Assembly: GCA_016302005.1 (NCBI GenBank)
Contig: JAEDOK010000007.1
Span: 1 to 23,966, forward strand
DNA length: 23,966 bases
Source: Oscillospiraceae bacterium
Lineage (GTDB): Bacteria; Bacillota_A; Clostridia; Oscillospirales; Oscillospiraceae
Reading direction: 5' to 3'
Under the pieces are notes generated by a model. The model ran no database searches. It was given only the letters and a program-made list of their open reading frames with translations, and was not told where the DNA came from. Each line of letters begins with the position of its first letter. Position 1 is the first letter of the stretch. Below are positions 8,090-15,148 of this stretch, in pieces. The position numbers were made by a program, and so were the translations under genes.

Positions 8090-8392
8090 TCATTTCATCA
8101 GCTTTTGCAGCGTGATGACCAGCTCGTCGACGACCTCGTCCTTGCCGTCACGGATGTCCTGCACGACGCAGGTGCGGATGTGCGAGGCCAGAAGCTCGCG
8201 GTTAAACGCATTGACGGCGGCACAGACCGCAGCGGACTGCACGAGAATGTCCGTACAGTAGGCGTCGCGTTCCAGCATTCCCTTGATGCCGCGCACCTGT
8301 CCCTCAATGCGATTGAGACGGTGCATGAGGGCGCGGTATTCCTCATCCGTGCGCGTTTTTGTTTTTCCGCAGCAACAAGTCTTCTGTTCCAT
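8090..8392 (-). CDS. csoR: CsoR copper-sensing repressor
   Basis: This 100-aa all-helical repressor releases DNA on binding Cu(I). The ligand set is present: Cys46 (AYCTDIL), His71 and Cys75 (SHIRTC). The family helix [13 protein letters not shown] lies at 24-36. An extra N-terminal Cys cluster KTCCCGK (residues 4-10) is not part of the canonical site. The start MEQKTCC is chosen because AAGGAG lies 10 bases upstream and the operator/promoter begins 35 bases upstream; the longer in-frame reading would run through the promoter. It is the first gene of csoR-copA and autoregulated through the operator at 8430-8450. Confidence 0.95.
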   Translation of the reverse strand: MEQKTCCCGKTKTRTDEEYRALMHRLNRIEGQVRGIKGMLERDAYCTDILVQSAAVCAAVNAFNRELLASHIRTCVVQDIRDGKDEVVDELVITLQKLMK

Positions 8393-8426
8393 AGGATTCA
8401 CACTCCTTGTTCTTCTATTCGCCTGT

Positions 8427-8455
8427 ATTATATACCCCATAGGGGTATATGTCAA
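8427..8455 (-). promoter_or_regulatory. csoR-copA promoter with CsoR operator in the spacer
   Basis: On the minus strand TTGACA (8450-8455) and TATAAT (8427-8432) are separated by 17 bases. A perfect inverted repeat with 9-bp arms, ATATACCCC-ATA-GGGGTATAT (8430-8450), fills that spacer. This is the classic CsoR site form (TACCCC/GGGGTA), placed so that bound repressor would block RNA polymerase. Confidence 0.93.
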
Positions 8456-8479
8456 GAGAAAAATGGGTGCAGAAATATA

Positions 8480-8508
8480 TTGCAATGCGCGAAAAAAACT
8501 GATATACT
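8480..8508 (+). promoter_or_regulatory. Promoter of a candidate small RNA
   Basis: TTGCAA (8480-8485) and TATACT (8503-8508) are separated by 17 bases and point away from csoR. The -35 lies 24 bases from the csoR -35, so the two promoters are back to back. No protein-coding gene follows on this strand before the terminator at 8563-8602. Confidence 0.7.
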
Positions 8509-8514
8509 AAGGGT

Positions 8515-8602
8515 GCCGACATGAAAAAATTTTTACCGCATCTCAAAAACGTGATGTCGGTCAAGGCGGCCCGGACCTCCCTACCGGGCTGCCTTGTTTT
8601 TT
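8515..8602 (+). ncRNA. Candidate small RNA of about 88 nt, divergent from csoR
   Basis: The predicted transcript starts about 7 bases after the -10. It opens with CCGACAT (8516-8522), which pairs with ATGTCGG (8554-8560). The enclosed A/T-rich loop contains TTTTT and AAAAA stretches that can also pair. It ends with a strong terminator: a 12-bp stem with one G-U (8563-8574 with 8584-8595) and a T6 tail. I do not recognise it as 6S, SRP RNA, tmRNA or a common riboswitch, and no gene follows for it to control in cis. An in-frame ATG at 8521 opens a frame that runs through the terminator, and its AAGGG site would lie before the transcript start. A non-coding role is therefore preferred. Confidence 0.6.
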
Positions 8603-8606
8603 GCAC

Positions 8607-8636
8607 AAAAAAAGCAGAGCCGTGCGGCTCTGCTTT
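8607..8636 (-). terminator. Terminator of the DUF4234-DUF2752 unit
   Basis: A perfect stem (8611-8622 with 8625-8636) is followed on the minus strand by seven T's (8613-8607). It lies immediately after the stop of the DUF2752 gene at 8641. Confidence 0.88.
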
Positions 8637-8640
8637 CCCA

Positions 8641-9021
8641 TTATAAATTGCGGACGACGCCAAAGACAAGAAGGGCTGCACAGGCTGCGTACAGCAGCAG
8701 GGATTCGGTTCGCGTCGTGCGGAGCGAGCCGTCGCGGACGTATCGGACGGACAACCGCACGGTGAGAACGGCACCGAACGGAAGCAACGCGCAGATCGCG
8801 GGATTCGCCGCCCATGCGCCGCGAAGATCCAGCCGGAGCAGGCACAGACAAAGATGGGAAACGCCGCAGCCGGGGCACAAATACCCCGTCAGCGTGCGAA
8901 ACGGGCAGGGGATCCAGACGTCGAAGGCGGTGCAGACGAGGGCATAAAGCCCGCCCGCCAGAAGCAGCAGCCCGTAAAAGCGCAGCAGGCGCAGCAACCG
9001 GTGCTTAATGCAGGGTTGCAA
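8641..9021 (-). CDS. DUF2752 membrane protein
   Basis: This small integral membrane protein of unknown function has about 126 residues. The DUF2752 core is clear: a short helix, then IPCPFRTLTGYLCPGCGVSH (about 37-56) with paired Cys-Pro and CPGCG motifs, then RLDLRGAWAANP and two more hydrophobic stretches. The start is uncertain. A TTG at 9021 overlaps the preceding gene by 17 bases and has AAGG directly before it; a TTG at 8997 is an alternative, and no ATG is available before the core. The gene follows the DUF4234 gene and shares its promoter and the terminator at 8607-8636. Confidence 0.8.
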   Translation of the reverse strand: MQPCIKHRLLRLLRFYGLLLLAGGLYALVCTAFDVWIPCPFRTLTGYLCPGCGVSHLCLCLLRLDLRGAWAANPAICALLPFGAVLTVRLSVRYVRDGSLRTTRTESLLLYAACAALLVFGVVRNL

Positions 9022-9622
9022 CCTTGTTCAGCTCGCTCTGGATCAGCGCCCAGACGACGATACTGCCGCCGATGAGCGAAATGATGAGGTACAGAGTCGC
9101 ACAGCTCGTGTCGACTTCACCGGTGTTGCGGTTTTTGATGTAGGCAACCTTTTCGCCCGCTTTATACGCCCAGTAGATGCCGTAAATGCCGCAGGTGACG
9201 AAGGTCAGCAGCGCGACCATACCGCCGGATGGCTCATTTGTGCGGCAGCTTGCAATGTTGAGGTCGTCGGCCAGACGAATCAGCCAATAGATGCCGTAGA
9301 TGCCGCAGGTGACAAGGGAGAGAATGATGCTGATGGCAATATCGCGCGACTGGATCGGCACGCGGTAATTGCCGCCCTGCGGGAAGCCGTAGGGCTGATA
9401 GTTATTCTGCTGGTACCCATTCTGCCAGCCGTTATTCTGCTGGTAGCCGTTTTGCTGATAATAATTTTGCTGGTAGCCGTTTTGCCAGTTGTTGTTTTGC
9501 TGAGAATTGTATTGCTGATTCTGATTCGGCTGTTCATTCTGCGGAGCAGAGAAGGGAGTTCCGCAGTTATCGCAGAACTTGAAGCCGTCAGGACAGCTCT
9601 TTCCGCATTTCGGACAGATCAT
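9005..9622 (-). CDS. Zinc-ribbon, Gln/Asn-repeat, DUF4234 membrane protein
   Basis: This 205-aa protein has three parts. An N-terminal zinc ribbon (CPKCGKSCPDGFKFCDNCG, residues 3-21) has four metal-ligand Cys in two CxxC pairs. A Gln/Asn/Tyr-rich linker (about 28-82) contains NGYQQN at 48, 58 and 68. A DUF4234 membrane region (about 93-200) has TCGIYGIYW twice, at about 105 and 143. The function is unknown; small zinc-ribbon membrane proteins of this sort are often placed in envelope or quality-control roles, but that is a guess. The promoter at 9670-9698 is perfect consensus. The ribosome binding site is weak (GTGAG). Confidence 0.85.
   Translation of the reverse strand: MICPKCGKSCPDGFKFCDNCGTPFSAPQNEQPNQNQQYNSQQNNNWQNGYQQNYYQQNGYQQNNGWQNGYQQNNYQPYGFPQGGNYRVPIQSRDIAISIILSLVTCGIYGIYWLIRLADDLNIASCRTNEPSGGMVALLTFVTCGIYGIYWAYKAGEKVAYIKNRNTGEVDTSCATLYLIISLIGGSIVVWALIQSELNKVATLH
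9392..9505 (-). repeat. 30-bp tandem repeats coding the Gln/Asn linker
   Basis: Imperfect tandem units of 30 bases encode a ten-residue repeat centred on NGYQQN within the DUF4234 protein. Such in-frame repeats can change copy number by slippage, so linker length may vary between strains. Confidence 0.7.
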
Positions 9623-9669
9623 AATGCTCGCTCACTTTCTTTAGGGTTGGAGTGAAATCTCCTGCGCTT

Positions 9670-9698
9670 ATTATACCTCAGACCGACATTGATGTCAA
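9670..9698 (-). promoter_or_regulatory. Consensus sigma-A promoter of the DUF4234 unit
   Basis: TTGACA (9693-9698) and TATAAT (9670-9675) are separated by 17 bases, a perfect match at both boxes. An inverted repeat GACAT-TG-ATGTC (9685-9696) overlaps the -35 and could be an operator, though it is short. Confidence 0.88.
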
Positions 9699-9715
9699 TA
9701 TTTCGTGCGAGGCAG

Positions 9716-9750
9716 AAAAAGCGCCCTGCCAACAGGAAATTGGCAGGGCG
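9716..9750 (-). terminator. Terminator of the BlaI/M56 operon
   Basis: A perfect 11-bp stem (9722-9732 with 9740-9750) is followed on the minus strand by a T5 run (9720-9716). It begins 11 bases after the M56 gene stop. Confidence 0.92.
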
Positions 9751-9760
9751 GACGACGGTA

Positions 9761-11383
9761 TCAGGGGAAACCGACATAGCCGGTATCGAGGTCAATGATC
9801 GCAAAGCCGTAGTTGGGATCGGGGACGTTATACGACGGCAGATTAATGTCTGCGCCGGAGCCAAAATCGCCTTCACCGGGAGTGGGCGGATCGAGCTCGT
9901 CGTCTGGGATCACGGGGAGGTCAGAATCCGGAGCGTCGACCTTGATGGTCACGACATGGTAGGAAACGCCGCCGTAATTGGCATAGATGTTGGCTTGACC
10001 GCTTTTCCCGCCGGCGTTCAGCTCCATCATGAATTGCATTTTTCCGGGAGTGTTGGTGAGCTGAAGCTGGTGGAAGATGCGCAGAACATCCGGGTTATCA
10101 CAATAAAAGGTGCAGTTATCCGTTGCATAAAAATATACGAACTGCGTATCTCCGGGACGCATCGGGGATTGACAGTTGCCCGCCCAGACGCTGAAAGTCT
10201 GCGCATTAGAGGTGTCCGTGACGAGGGGGTCCGGGGCGATCTCAGAAGGGTTGCCCGTAATCTCCTCCACAGCCTCGGTCGGGAGGAAGGCAAGCTCCTG
10301 CACGGCGACCGGCGGCTCCTTTGCCGGCTGGGCATCCAATGTGCCGGACGCGGCGTCAGTGACGGCAGACAGCGGCGCGGCGCTGCTTCCGTCGGAGGCG
10401 GGAAGCAGCTGCGGCGCGGGGGAAGCGGCAACGGACGACCCGGTGAGGAAGGTGAGCAGGAACAGCGGCAGCAGAGCCAGGGCACAGAGCACCGTCAGCG
10501 CACGGCGCGCCTTATCCTTTGCCAGGGCGCGCAAACGCCCTGCCGTTGAGGAAAAGGAGAAGCCGGTCTCCGCGAGGCCCAGAAGGCGGGAACGCTCCGC
10601 GGCAACCAGCGTGCGGGCGTAGGAAAGCCGTTCCTGTTTGCCGAGTTTCGCTACGGCCTCGGCGTCACAGCGCATTTCCATGTCCTGTGAGGCAAGATAG
10701 AACATCAGCCAGACAAGCGGGTTGAACCAGTGGACGCACAACGCCAGAAGCAAGAGCAGCTTCAGTGCGACATCGCAGTGATGGATGTGCGCCTGCTCGT
10801 GCAGAAGAACGTGCTGCAGGCCGGCACCGCTCTCGGCAAAGCTGCAGGGAAGCAGGACCACCGGACGGAAAATGCCGTAGGTCAGCGGGGCGTCAAGCCC
10901 GTCCAGCATCCGGACGCGAAGCCCGTCCGGAATCTGTGTGCCCTCCGGCAGAGGAAGGCTGAAGCGATAGCGCCGGCGGGCGCGCAAATGGTTCACTGTA
11001 AATACCAGCGCCAGTGCGGCAGCGCCGACGGCCCAGACTGCGGGAAGCTGATCCGTGAGCGCTGTGCCGCTTGCCGTCTCCGTCGCAGCGGCGGGAGCAG
11101 TTACCGGCGGGGCAAGCGTCTCGACCGGAGCGGCCTGTGCGGGAGCGTCATACGTGAGCGGCGGCGTCTCGACGGTTACCGGCGTGGGCGCAGCGGTGCT
11201 GCCAAAGTCCGCCGGGATCAACGAGGTGTGAATGAACACCGGCACAAGCAGGCGAAAAGCGGCCAGCAGCCAGAGAATCGGCAGAAGCCTGCGGCTCAGC
11301 TTATGTTGAAGAAGAGCGCGCACAAGGGCAATCAACGCAATGAACGCGCCGCCGGCGAAGCTCATATGCAGCAAAGTGGTCAT
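9761..11383 (-). CDS. M56 (BlaR1-like) membrane metallopeptidase with unusual C-terminal domain
   Basis: This 540-aa sensor-protease would cleave or otherwise inactivate the BlaI-type repressor encoded just upstream when it senses a signal. It has membrane helices at about 9-27, 33-52 and 113-131. The zinc peptidase motif HEQAH is at 195-199 (VLLHEQAHIHHCD), with the following MEMRCDAEAV at 235-244. A fourth helix lies at about 297-316. In BlaR1 an extracellular penicillin-binding domain follows. Here there is a Pro/Ala-rich linker and a beta-rich region (about 380-485, FSVWAGNCQSP...YHVVTIKVDAP), then a Pro/Gly/Asp tail. No SxxK motif is seen in that region. The signal is therefore probably not a beta-lactam bound in the usual way. 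The start overlaps the repressor stop as ATGA. Confidence 0.9.
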   Translation of the reverse strand: MTTLLHMSFAGGAFIALIALVRALLQHKLSRRLLPILWLLAAFRLLVPVFIHTSLIPADFGSTAAPTPVTVETPPLTYDAPAQAAPVETLAPPVTAPAAATETASGTALTDQLPAVWAVGAAALALVFTVNHLRARRRYRFSLPLPEGTQIPDGLRVRMLDGLDAPLTYGIFRPVVLLPCSFAESGAGLQHVLLHEQAHIHHCDVALKLLLLLALCVHWFNPLVWLMFYLASQDMEMRCDAEAVAKLGKQERLSYARTLVAAERSRLLGLAETGFSFSSTAGRLRALAKDKARRALTVLCALALLPLFLLTFLTGSSVAASPAPQLLPASDGSSAAPLSAVTDAASGTLDAQPAKEPPVAVQELAFLPTEAVEEITGNPSEIAPDPLVTDTSNAQTFSVWAGNCQSPMRPGDTQFVYFYATDNCTFYCDNPDVLRIFHQLQLTNTPGKMQFMMELNAGGKSGQANIYANYGGVSYHVVTIKVDAPDSDLPVIPDDELDPPTPGEGDFGSGADINLPSYNVPDPNYGFAIIDLDTGYVGFP

Positions 11384-11742
11384 TCTTCATTCTCCATTTC
11401 GTGCAGCAGCCGGTAAAGCTCGTCGATCTGCTTGACGGAGAGCTTCTTGCGGCCGACCAGAGATGCGACCAGCAGATCGGCAGACCCGCGGAAGGTCGTC
11501 TCCAGCAGCTCATCGGTCGCCCATTCGGAGGCCTGCTCCTCGGTGACGAGCGCGGTGCAGCGGAAGCCCGGCTCTTCACGTTTCAGATAGCCTTTGTCCT
11601 GGCAGCGGACGATCATTGTATAAGAGGTGGTCTTTTTCCAGCCAAGGCGCTGATCCAGCGCAGCGGCCAGCTCCTTGGCGGTAGTCGTGCCGTTTGTCCA
11701 AAGAATCTCCATCACACGGCGTTCGGCTTCGGTCAGCTTCAT
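11380..11742 (-). CDS. BlaI/MecI/CopY-family repressor
   Basis: This is a 120-aa dimeric winged-helix repressor. The family opening LTEAERRVMEILW (3-15) and the helix-turn-helix region TTAKELAAALDQRLGWKKTT (20-39) match BlaI closely. The C-terminal half (about 75-120) supplies the dimer helices. The start MKLTEAE is chosen because AAGGGAGA lies about 7 bases upstream and the family begins there. It is coupled by an ATGA overlap to the M56 peptidase, its expected partner. It probably represses its own promoter at 11802-11830. Confidence 0.93.
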   Translation of the reverse strand: MKLTEAERRVMEILWTNGTTTAKELAAALDQRLGWKKTTSYTMIVRCQDKGYLKREEPGFRCTALVTEEQASEWATDELLETTFRGSADLLVASLVGRKKLSVKQIDELYRLLHEMENEE

Positions 11743-11779
11743 AGTGGTTCTCCCTTCACAGTCCTGCAGCAAAAGTGGC

Positions 11780-11830
11780 TGTCATATTTTTCCTTGTCAA
11801 TATTCTAAGCAAATAGAAAACCATTGTCAA
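11780..11830 (-). promoter_or_regulatory. BlaI/M56 operon promoter with repeated TGACA elements
   Basis: TTGACA (11825-11830) and TAGAAT (11802-11807) are separated by 17 bases on the minus strand. TTGACA recurs at 11795-11800 and ATGACA at 11780-11785, giving direct TGACA repeats 30 and 15 bases apart. The core TATTGACAA is repeated exactly at the first two sites. These could be repressor contacts. The classical BlaI TACA/TGTA dyad is not visible. Confidence 0.75.
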
Positions 11831-11872
11831 TAGTTTTTCATAAATTATTGTATTTTTTGAAGAAAGCTGCGC

Positions 11873-11904
11873 AAAAAAGCTCCCTGCCCGCCCGGGCAGG
11901 GAGC
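11873..11904 (-). terminator. rpoD terminator
   Basis: A perfect 12-bp GC-rich stem (11879-11890 with 11893-11904) is followed on the minus strand by six T's (11878-11873). It begins just after the rpoD stop at 11911. Confidence 0.93.
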
Positions 11905-11910
11905 ATCGTA

Positions 11911-13050
11911 TCAGCAATAGAAGTCGCGGATCTTTTTCGCGCGGCTGGGATGGCGCAGCTTGCGGATGGCCTTGTTTTCGATCTGGCGGATGCGCTCGCG
12001 TGTCACGCCGAAGATCTGGCCGACCTCCTCAAGGGTGTGCGTTTTGCCGTCGTACATTCCGAAGCGCAGACGCAGCACATCGGCCTCACGCTGGGTGAGC
12101 GTGTTGAGGATGTCGCTCAGGGCTTCAGCCAGCAGGGCGTTGCTGGTGGCGTCGGCCGGGCCGGGCGTGTTGTCATCCTCGACGAAGGAGCCGATGGTCG
12201 TATCCTCCTCGTCACCGACGGGGGTGTCGAGCGAGAGCGTGTCGGCGGCGGTGCGGTTGGCCTCGATGATCTTCTCAATGGGGAGGTTTAGCTCGTCCGC
12301 GATCTCCTCAAGGGTGGGCTCGCGGCCAAGCTCCTGCACGAGCTTGCGGTTGCAGCGGGTGGCCTTGTTGATGACCTCTACCATATGGACAGGGACGCGG
12401 ATGGTTCGCGCCTGGTCGGCAATAGCGCGGGTGATCGCCTGCCGGATCCACCATGTCGCATATGTAGAGAATTTGTTTCCCTTTGTATAGTCGAACTTGT
12501 CGACTGCGCGGATGAGGCCGGTGTTGCCCTCCTGAATGAGGTCAAGGATATGCAGCCCGCGGCCGGAGTATTTCTTTGCGATGGAGACAACGAGACGGAG
12601 GTTTGCCTCGGTGAGCTTGTTCTTGGCGGACTGGTCGCCGTCGACGACGCGACGGGCAAGCTCCTGTTCCTCGTCAGCCGACAGCAGGGGGATCTGACCG
12701 ATCTCCTTGAGATACATCCGAACGGGATCGTCAAGGTTGAATTCGGCGGCCAGCTCCACGGGGTCGACCAGAGGCTCTTCCTCGATGTTCTCCGGCACGA
12801 GGTCGATGTCTTCAATGATCCCCTGCATCGGGTCGTCCGAGCCGGGCTCAGAGCTGAGGATCTGGATCCCCATGGATTCAAACGTATCATAAACCTGCTC
12901 GATCTTCTCCACGGAGAGGTCGAGCTTTTCCAGCGCGGCAAGCACTTCGGAGGAGGCAAGCACACCCTCGCGGCGACCCTTGTTAATCAGATTGGTCAGC
13001 GGGGTCATCAGTTCCTCGTTCGTTTTTCCGCTTTTATTCGAGGTACCCAT
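11911..13050 (-). CDS. rpoD: Primary RNA polymerase sigma factor RpoD (sigma-A)
   Basis: This 379-aa protein is the housekeeping sigma factor. An N-terminal region 1.1-like segment (about 12-65) is followed by an acidic stretch (70-100), region 1.2 with [17 protein letters not shown] (108-124), region 2 with [15 protein letters not shown] (147-161) and [18 protein letters not shown] (196-213), region 3 (about 225-300), and region 4 with the -35-binding helix-turn-helix [20 protein letters not shown] (339-358), ending [14 protein letters not shown]. The start MGTSNKSGK is chosen because AAGGAAG lies 6 bases upstream. It has its own promoter and terminator. The dnaG gene that often precedes rpoD in Firmicutes is not beside it. 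Length and domains fit clostridial RpoD. Confidence 0.97.
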   Translation of the reverse strand: MGTSNKSGKTNEELMTPLTNLINKGRREGVLASSEVLAALEKLDLSVEKIEQVYDTFESMGIQILSSEPGSDDPMQGIIEDIDLVPENIEEEPLVDPVELAAEFNLDDPVRMYLKEIGQIPLLSADEEQELARRVVDGDQSAKNKLTEANLRLVVSIAKKYSGRGLHILDLIQEGNTGLIRAVDKFDYTKGNKFSTYATWWIRQAITRAIADQARTIRVPVHMVEVINKATRCNRKLVQELGREPTLEEIADELNLPIEKIIEANRTAADTLSLDTPVGDEEDTTIGSFVEDDNTPGPADATSNALLAEALSDILNTLTQREADVLRLRFGMYDGKTHTLEEVGQIFGVTRERIRQIENKAIRKLRHPSRAKKIRDFYC

Positions 13051-13095
13051 AAAGCACTTCCTTGTAACTTTGGTATTTTCGGGCGTATCCAATAC

Positions 13096-13124
13096 ATTAT
13101 ACCGTGTAATCTTCCATTACGCAA
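13096..13124 (-). promoter_or_regulatory. rpoD promoter
   Basis: TTGCGT (13119-13124) and TATAAT (13096-13101) are separated by 17 bases on the minus strand, 46 bases upstream of the rpoD ATG. The 65 bases before it are very AT-rich with A and T runs, which could act as an UP-like element. Confidence 0.8.
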
Positions 13125-13192
13125 TAGCTTTTTCAAGAAAAACGACAAAAAATTTCACTTTTTTGAAAAAATAGTGGAAACAAGAAACGAAA

Positions 13193-13285
13193 ACGCGCTT
13201 TTGCAGAGATCCTGTCGGCACAGCGGCGAAAAGAGAACGATTTCGCCGGTGTTTGCCCTTGCACAGGATACCCGCAGAAGCGCGT
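13193..13285 (-). terminator. Long rod-like hairpin after icd
   Basis: On the minus strand a 93-base segment beginning 15 bases after the icd stop folds into one continuous rod. It has a 12-bp base stem with one G-U (13274-13285 with 13193-13204) and a 4x4 near-paired internal loop. Above that are a 7-bp stem (13263-13269 with 13209-13215), a 4-bp stem and an 8-bp apical stem (CGGCGAAA with TTTCGCCG) with a 9-base loop. The tail is TTTTCGTTTCTTGTTT. It probably ends the GH13-trmB-icd transcript but is far longer than a normal terminator, so a processed 3' RNA is possible. Confidence 0.65.
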
Positions 13286-13299
13286 AATCATACATGGCA

Positions 13300-14502
13300 T
13301 TATTCGGAAACGAGCCTTGCGTATACCGCGTCAAGGAAGCCCTCGCTCGTAACGACGCGCGGTGCTTCGCCCTCCCAGAGCGCGGCCAGGTCCTTCGTCA
13401 TCGTGCCGCTCTCGATCACGGCGATGCAGGCAGCCTCCAAACGGCGGGCAAAGGCGACGAGTGCATCGTTGCCGTCGAGCTCACCGCGCTTGGAAAGCGC
13501 ACCCGTCCACGCGAAAATCGTCGCCATCGGGTTGGTCGAGGTCTGCTCACCGGCAAGATAGCGGTAATAGTGCTTTGTGACCGTTCCGTGCGCCGCCTCG
13601 TATTCATAGTTCCCGTCGGGAGAGACGAGAACGGACGTCATCATCGCAAGCGAACCGAAGGCGGTCGAGATCATGTCGCTCATCACGTCGCCGTCATAGT
13701 TCTTGCACGCCCAGATGAAGCCGCCCTCGCTGCGGATGACGCGGGCGACTGCGTCGTCGATGAGCGTATAGAAATAGGTGATGCCGGCTTTTTCAAAGGC
13801 TTCGCGGTATTCATTTTCGAATATTTCCGCGAAGATCTGCTTGAAGGCGCCGTCGTAGATCTTGGCGATCGTATCCTTGGCGGAGAACCACAGATCCTGC
13901 TTCGTTGCCAGCGCGTAGTTAAAGCAAGCGCGGGCAAAGGAGGCGATGGAGGTGTCCTTGTTATACTGCCCCGTCAGGACGCCGCCGCATTCAAAATCGT
14001 AGATGGTTTTGCGCGTTTCGACGCCCTGCGCGTCGGTAAAGACCAGCTCCGCCTTGCCCTGCGGGACGCGAAGCTCCGTCGCCTTATAGACGTCGCCGTA
14101 GGCGTGACGTGCGATGGTGATCGGCTTGCTCCAGTTCTTCACGACCGGGCGGATGCCGTCGACGAGGATCGGTGCGCGGAAGACCGTGCCGTCCAGGATG
14201 GCGCGGATCGTTCCGTTCGGACTTTTCCACATCTCGTGCAGATTGTATTCGTTCATGCGCTGAACATTCGGCGTGATCGTGGCGCATTTGACGCCGACGC
14301 CGTACTTCTTGATCGCCTCGGCGGCCTCGTGCGTGACGGCGTCGCGGGTGCGGTCGCGCTCCGGCAGGCCGAGGTCATAGTATTCGGTCTTCAGCTCCAC
14401 GAAGGGAAGCAGCAGCTTTTCCTTGATCTGCTTCCAAAGCACGCGGGTCATTTCGTCGCCGTCCATCTCGACGAGCGGCGTTGTCATCTTAATTTTCTGC
14501 AT
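13300..14502 (-). CDS. icd: NADP-dependent isocitrate dehydrogenase
   Basis: This 400-aa cytosolic enzyme oxidatively decarboxylates isocitrate to 2-oxoglutarate, supplying NADPH and the glutamate precursor. It is of the eukaryote-like (type II) NADP form. It has MDGDEMTRVLW near the start, substrate residues in KSPNGTIRAILDGTVFR (93-109), metal ligands in NYDGDVMSD (268-276), and the NADP-selecting HGTVTKHYY (305-313). TSTNPMATIFAWT (321-333) is conserved. GGAGG lies 7 bases before the ATG. The gene overlaps the end of trmB by 14 bases and is probably translated from the same mRNA, starting at 16466-16494. The long hairpin at 13193-13285 follows its stop. Confidence 0.97.
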   Translation of the reverse strand: MQKIKMTTPLVEMDGDEMTRVLWKQIKEKLLLPFVELKTEYYDLGLPERDRTRDAVTHEAAEAIKKYGVGVKCATITPNVQRMNEYNLHEMWKSPNGTIRAILDGTVFRAPILVDGIRPVVKNWSKPITIARHAYGDVYKATELRVPQGKAELVFTDAQGVETRKTIYDFECGGVLTGQYNKDTSIASFARACFNYALATKQDLWFSAKDTIAKIYDGAFKQIFAEIFENEYREAFEKAGITYFYTLIDDAVARVIRSEGGFIWACKNYDGDVMSDMISTAFGSLAMMTSVLVSPDGNYEYEAAHGTVTKHYYRYLAGEQTSTNPMATIFAWTGALSKRGELDGNDALVAFARRLEAACIAVIESGTMTKDLAALWEGEAPRVVTSEGFLDAVYARLVSE

Positions 14503-15145
14503 TGTTCTGCCTCCGACTGATCAGCTCGCAGCGGTTGATGGGTGTGCCGAGCTGGTAGAATTTTTCCTCATAGCCCGTCATGATCCCGACCGGGCCGTTG
14601 GCGTGCAGATCGCGCGTCAGTTCGTGTATTTCCAGCCCGCAGGCCTCAAATTCGCCGAGCGACCACTCAAACAGGGCGGCATTGTCGGTTTTGAAGTGGA
14701 TCTCGCCGCCGTCACGGAGGATCTTCTTGTATTTTTCCAGAAAGCTGCGGAAGGTGAGGCGGCGTTTGGCGTTTTTCTTACGCGGCCACGGGTCGCAGAA
14801 GTTAAGGTAGAGCAGGTCGATCTCGCCCGGCGCGAAGTATTCCTCCAGCTCCGCTGCGTCGAGCGACAGGAAATAGACGTTTTTCAGCCCCATCTCCAGC
14901 GCACGCTCCATGCCGAGCAGCATCGCCTCATTGACGCGCTCGACCGCGATGATGAGGACATCGGGCTCCGCCGCGGCGGTCTCGACGGTGAATTTTCCCT
15001 TGCCGCAGCCGACCTCCAGACGGATTTCACGCGCATCGGGCATCAGCGAGCGCCAGTTACCGCGCAGCGCCTTGCCGTCGCGCACCCAGATGGCGGAGCA
15101 CGCCTCCATGCGCGGGGCTAAATTGTTGCGTTTTCTCATCCGCAT
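14489..15145 (-). CDS. trmB: tRNA (guanine-N7-)-methyltransferase TrmB
   Basis: This 218-aa SAM-dependent enzyme methylates N7 of guanine 46 in the variable loop of tRNA. The SAM motif LEVGCGKGKF (43-52) is present, as are the acidic VERVNEAML (68-76), the family signature NFCDPWPRKKNAKRRLT (115-131) and the late MTGYEEKF (189-196). The start at 15145 is preferred over 15139 because GAGG (15154-15157) lies 8 bases upstream. It begins 3 bases after the glycosidase stop and overlaps icd, so the three genes form a tight operon without obvious functional kinship. Confidence 0.95.
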   Translation of the reverse strand: MRMRKRNNLAPRMEACSAIWVRDGKALRGNWRSLMPDAREIRLEVGCGKGKFTVETAAAEPDVLIIAVERVNEAMLLGMERALEMGLKNVYFLSLDAAELEEYFAPGEIDLLYLNFCDPWPRKKNAKRRLTFRSFLEKYKKILRDGGEIHFKTDNAALFEWSLGEFEACGLEIHELTRDLHANGPVGIMTGYEEKFYQLGTPINRCELISRRQNNAEN

Positions 15146-15148
15146 GGC

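Noticed and set aside
8521..8648. Small peptide frame MKKFLPHLKNVM...
   Set aside because: The frame runs through the strong terminator at 8563-8602, and its possible AAGGG site would lie upstream of the predicted transcript start.
13294..14520. Plus-strand open frame of 408 codons
   Set aside because: It is antisense to icd, whose motifs and ribosome binding site are unambiguous.
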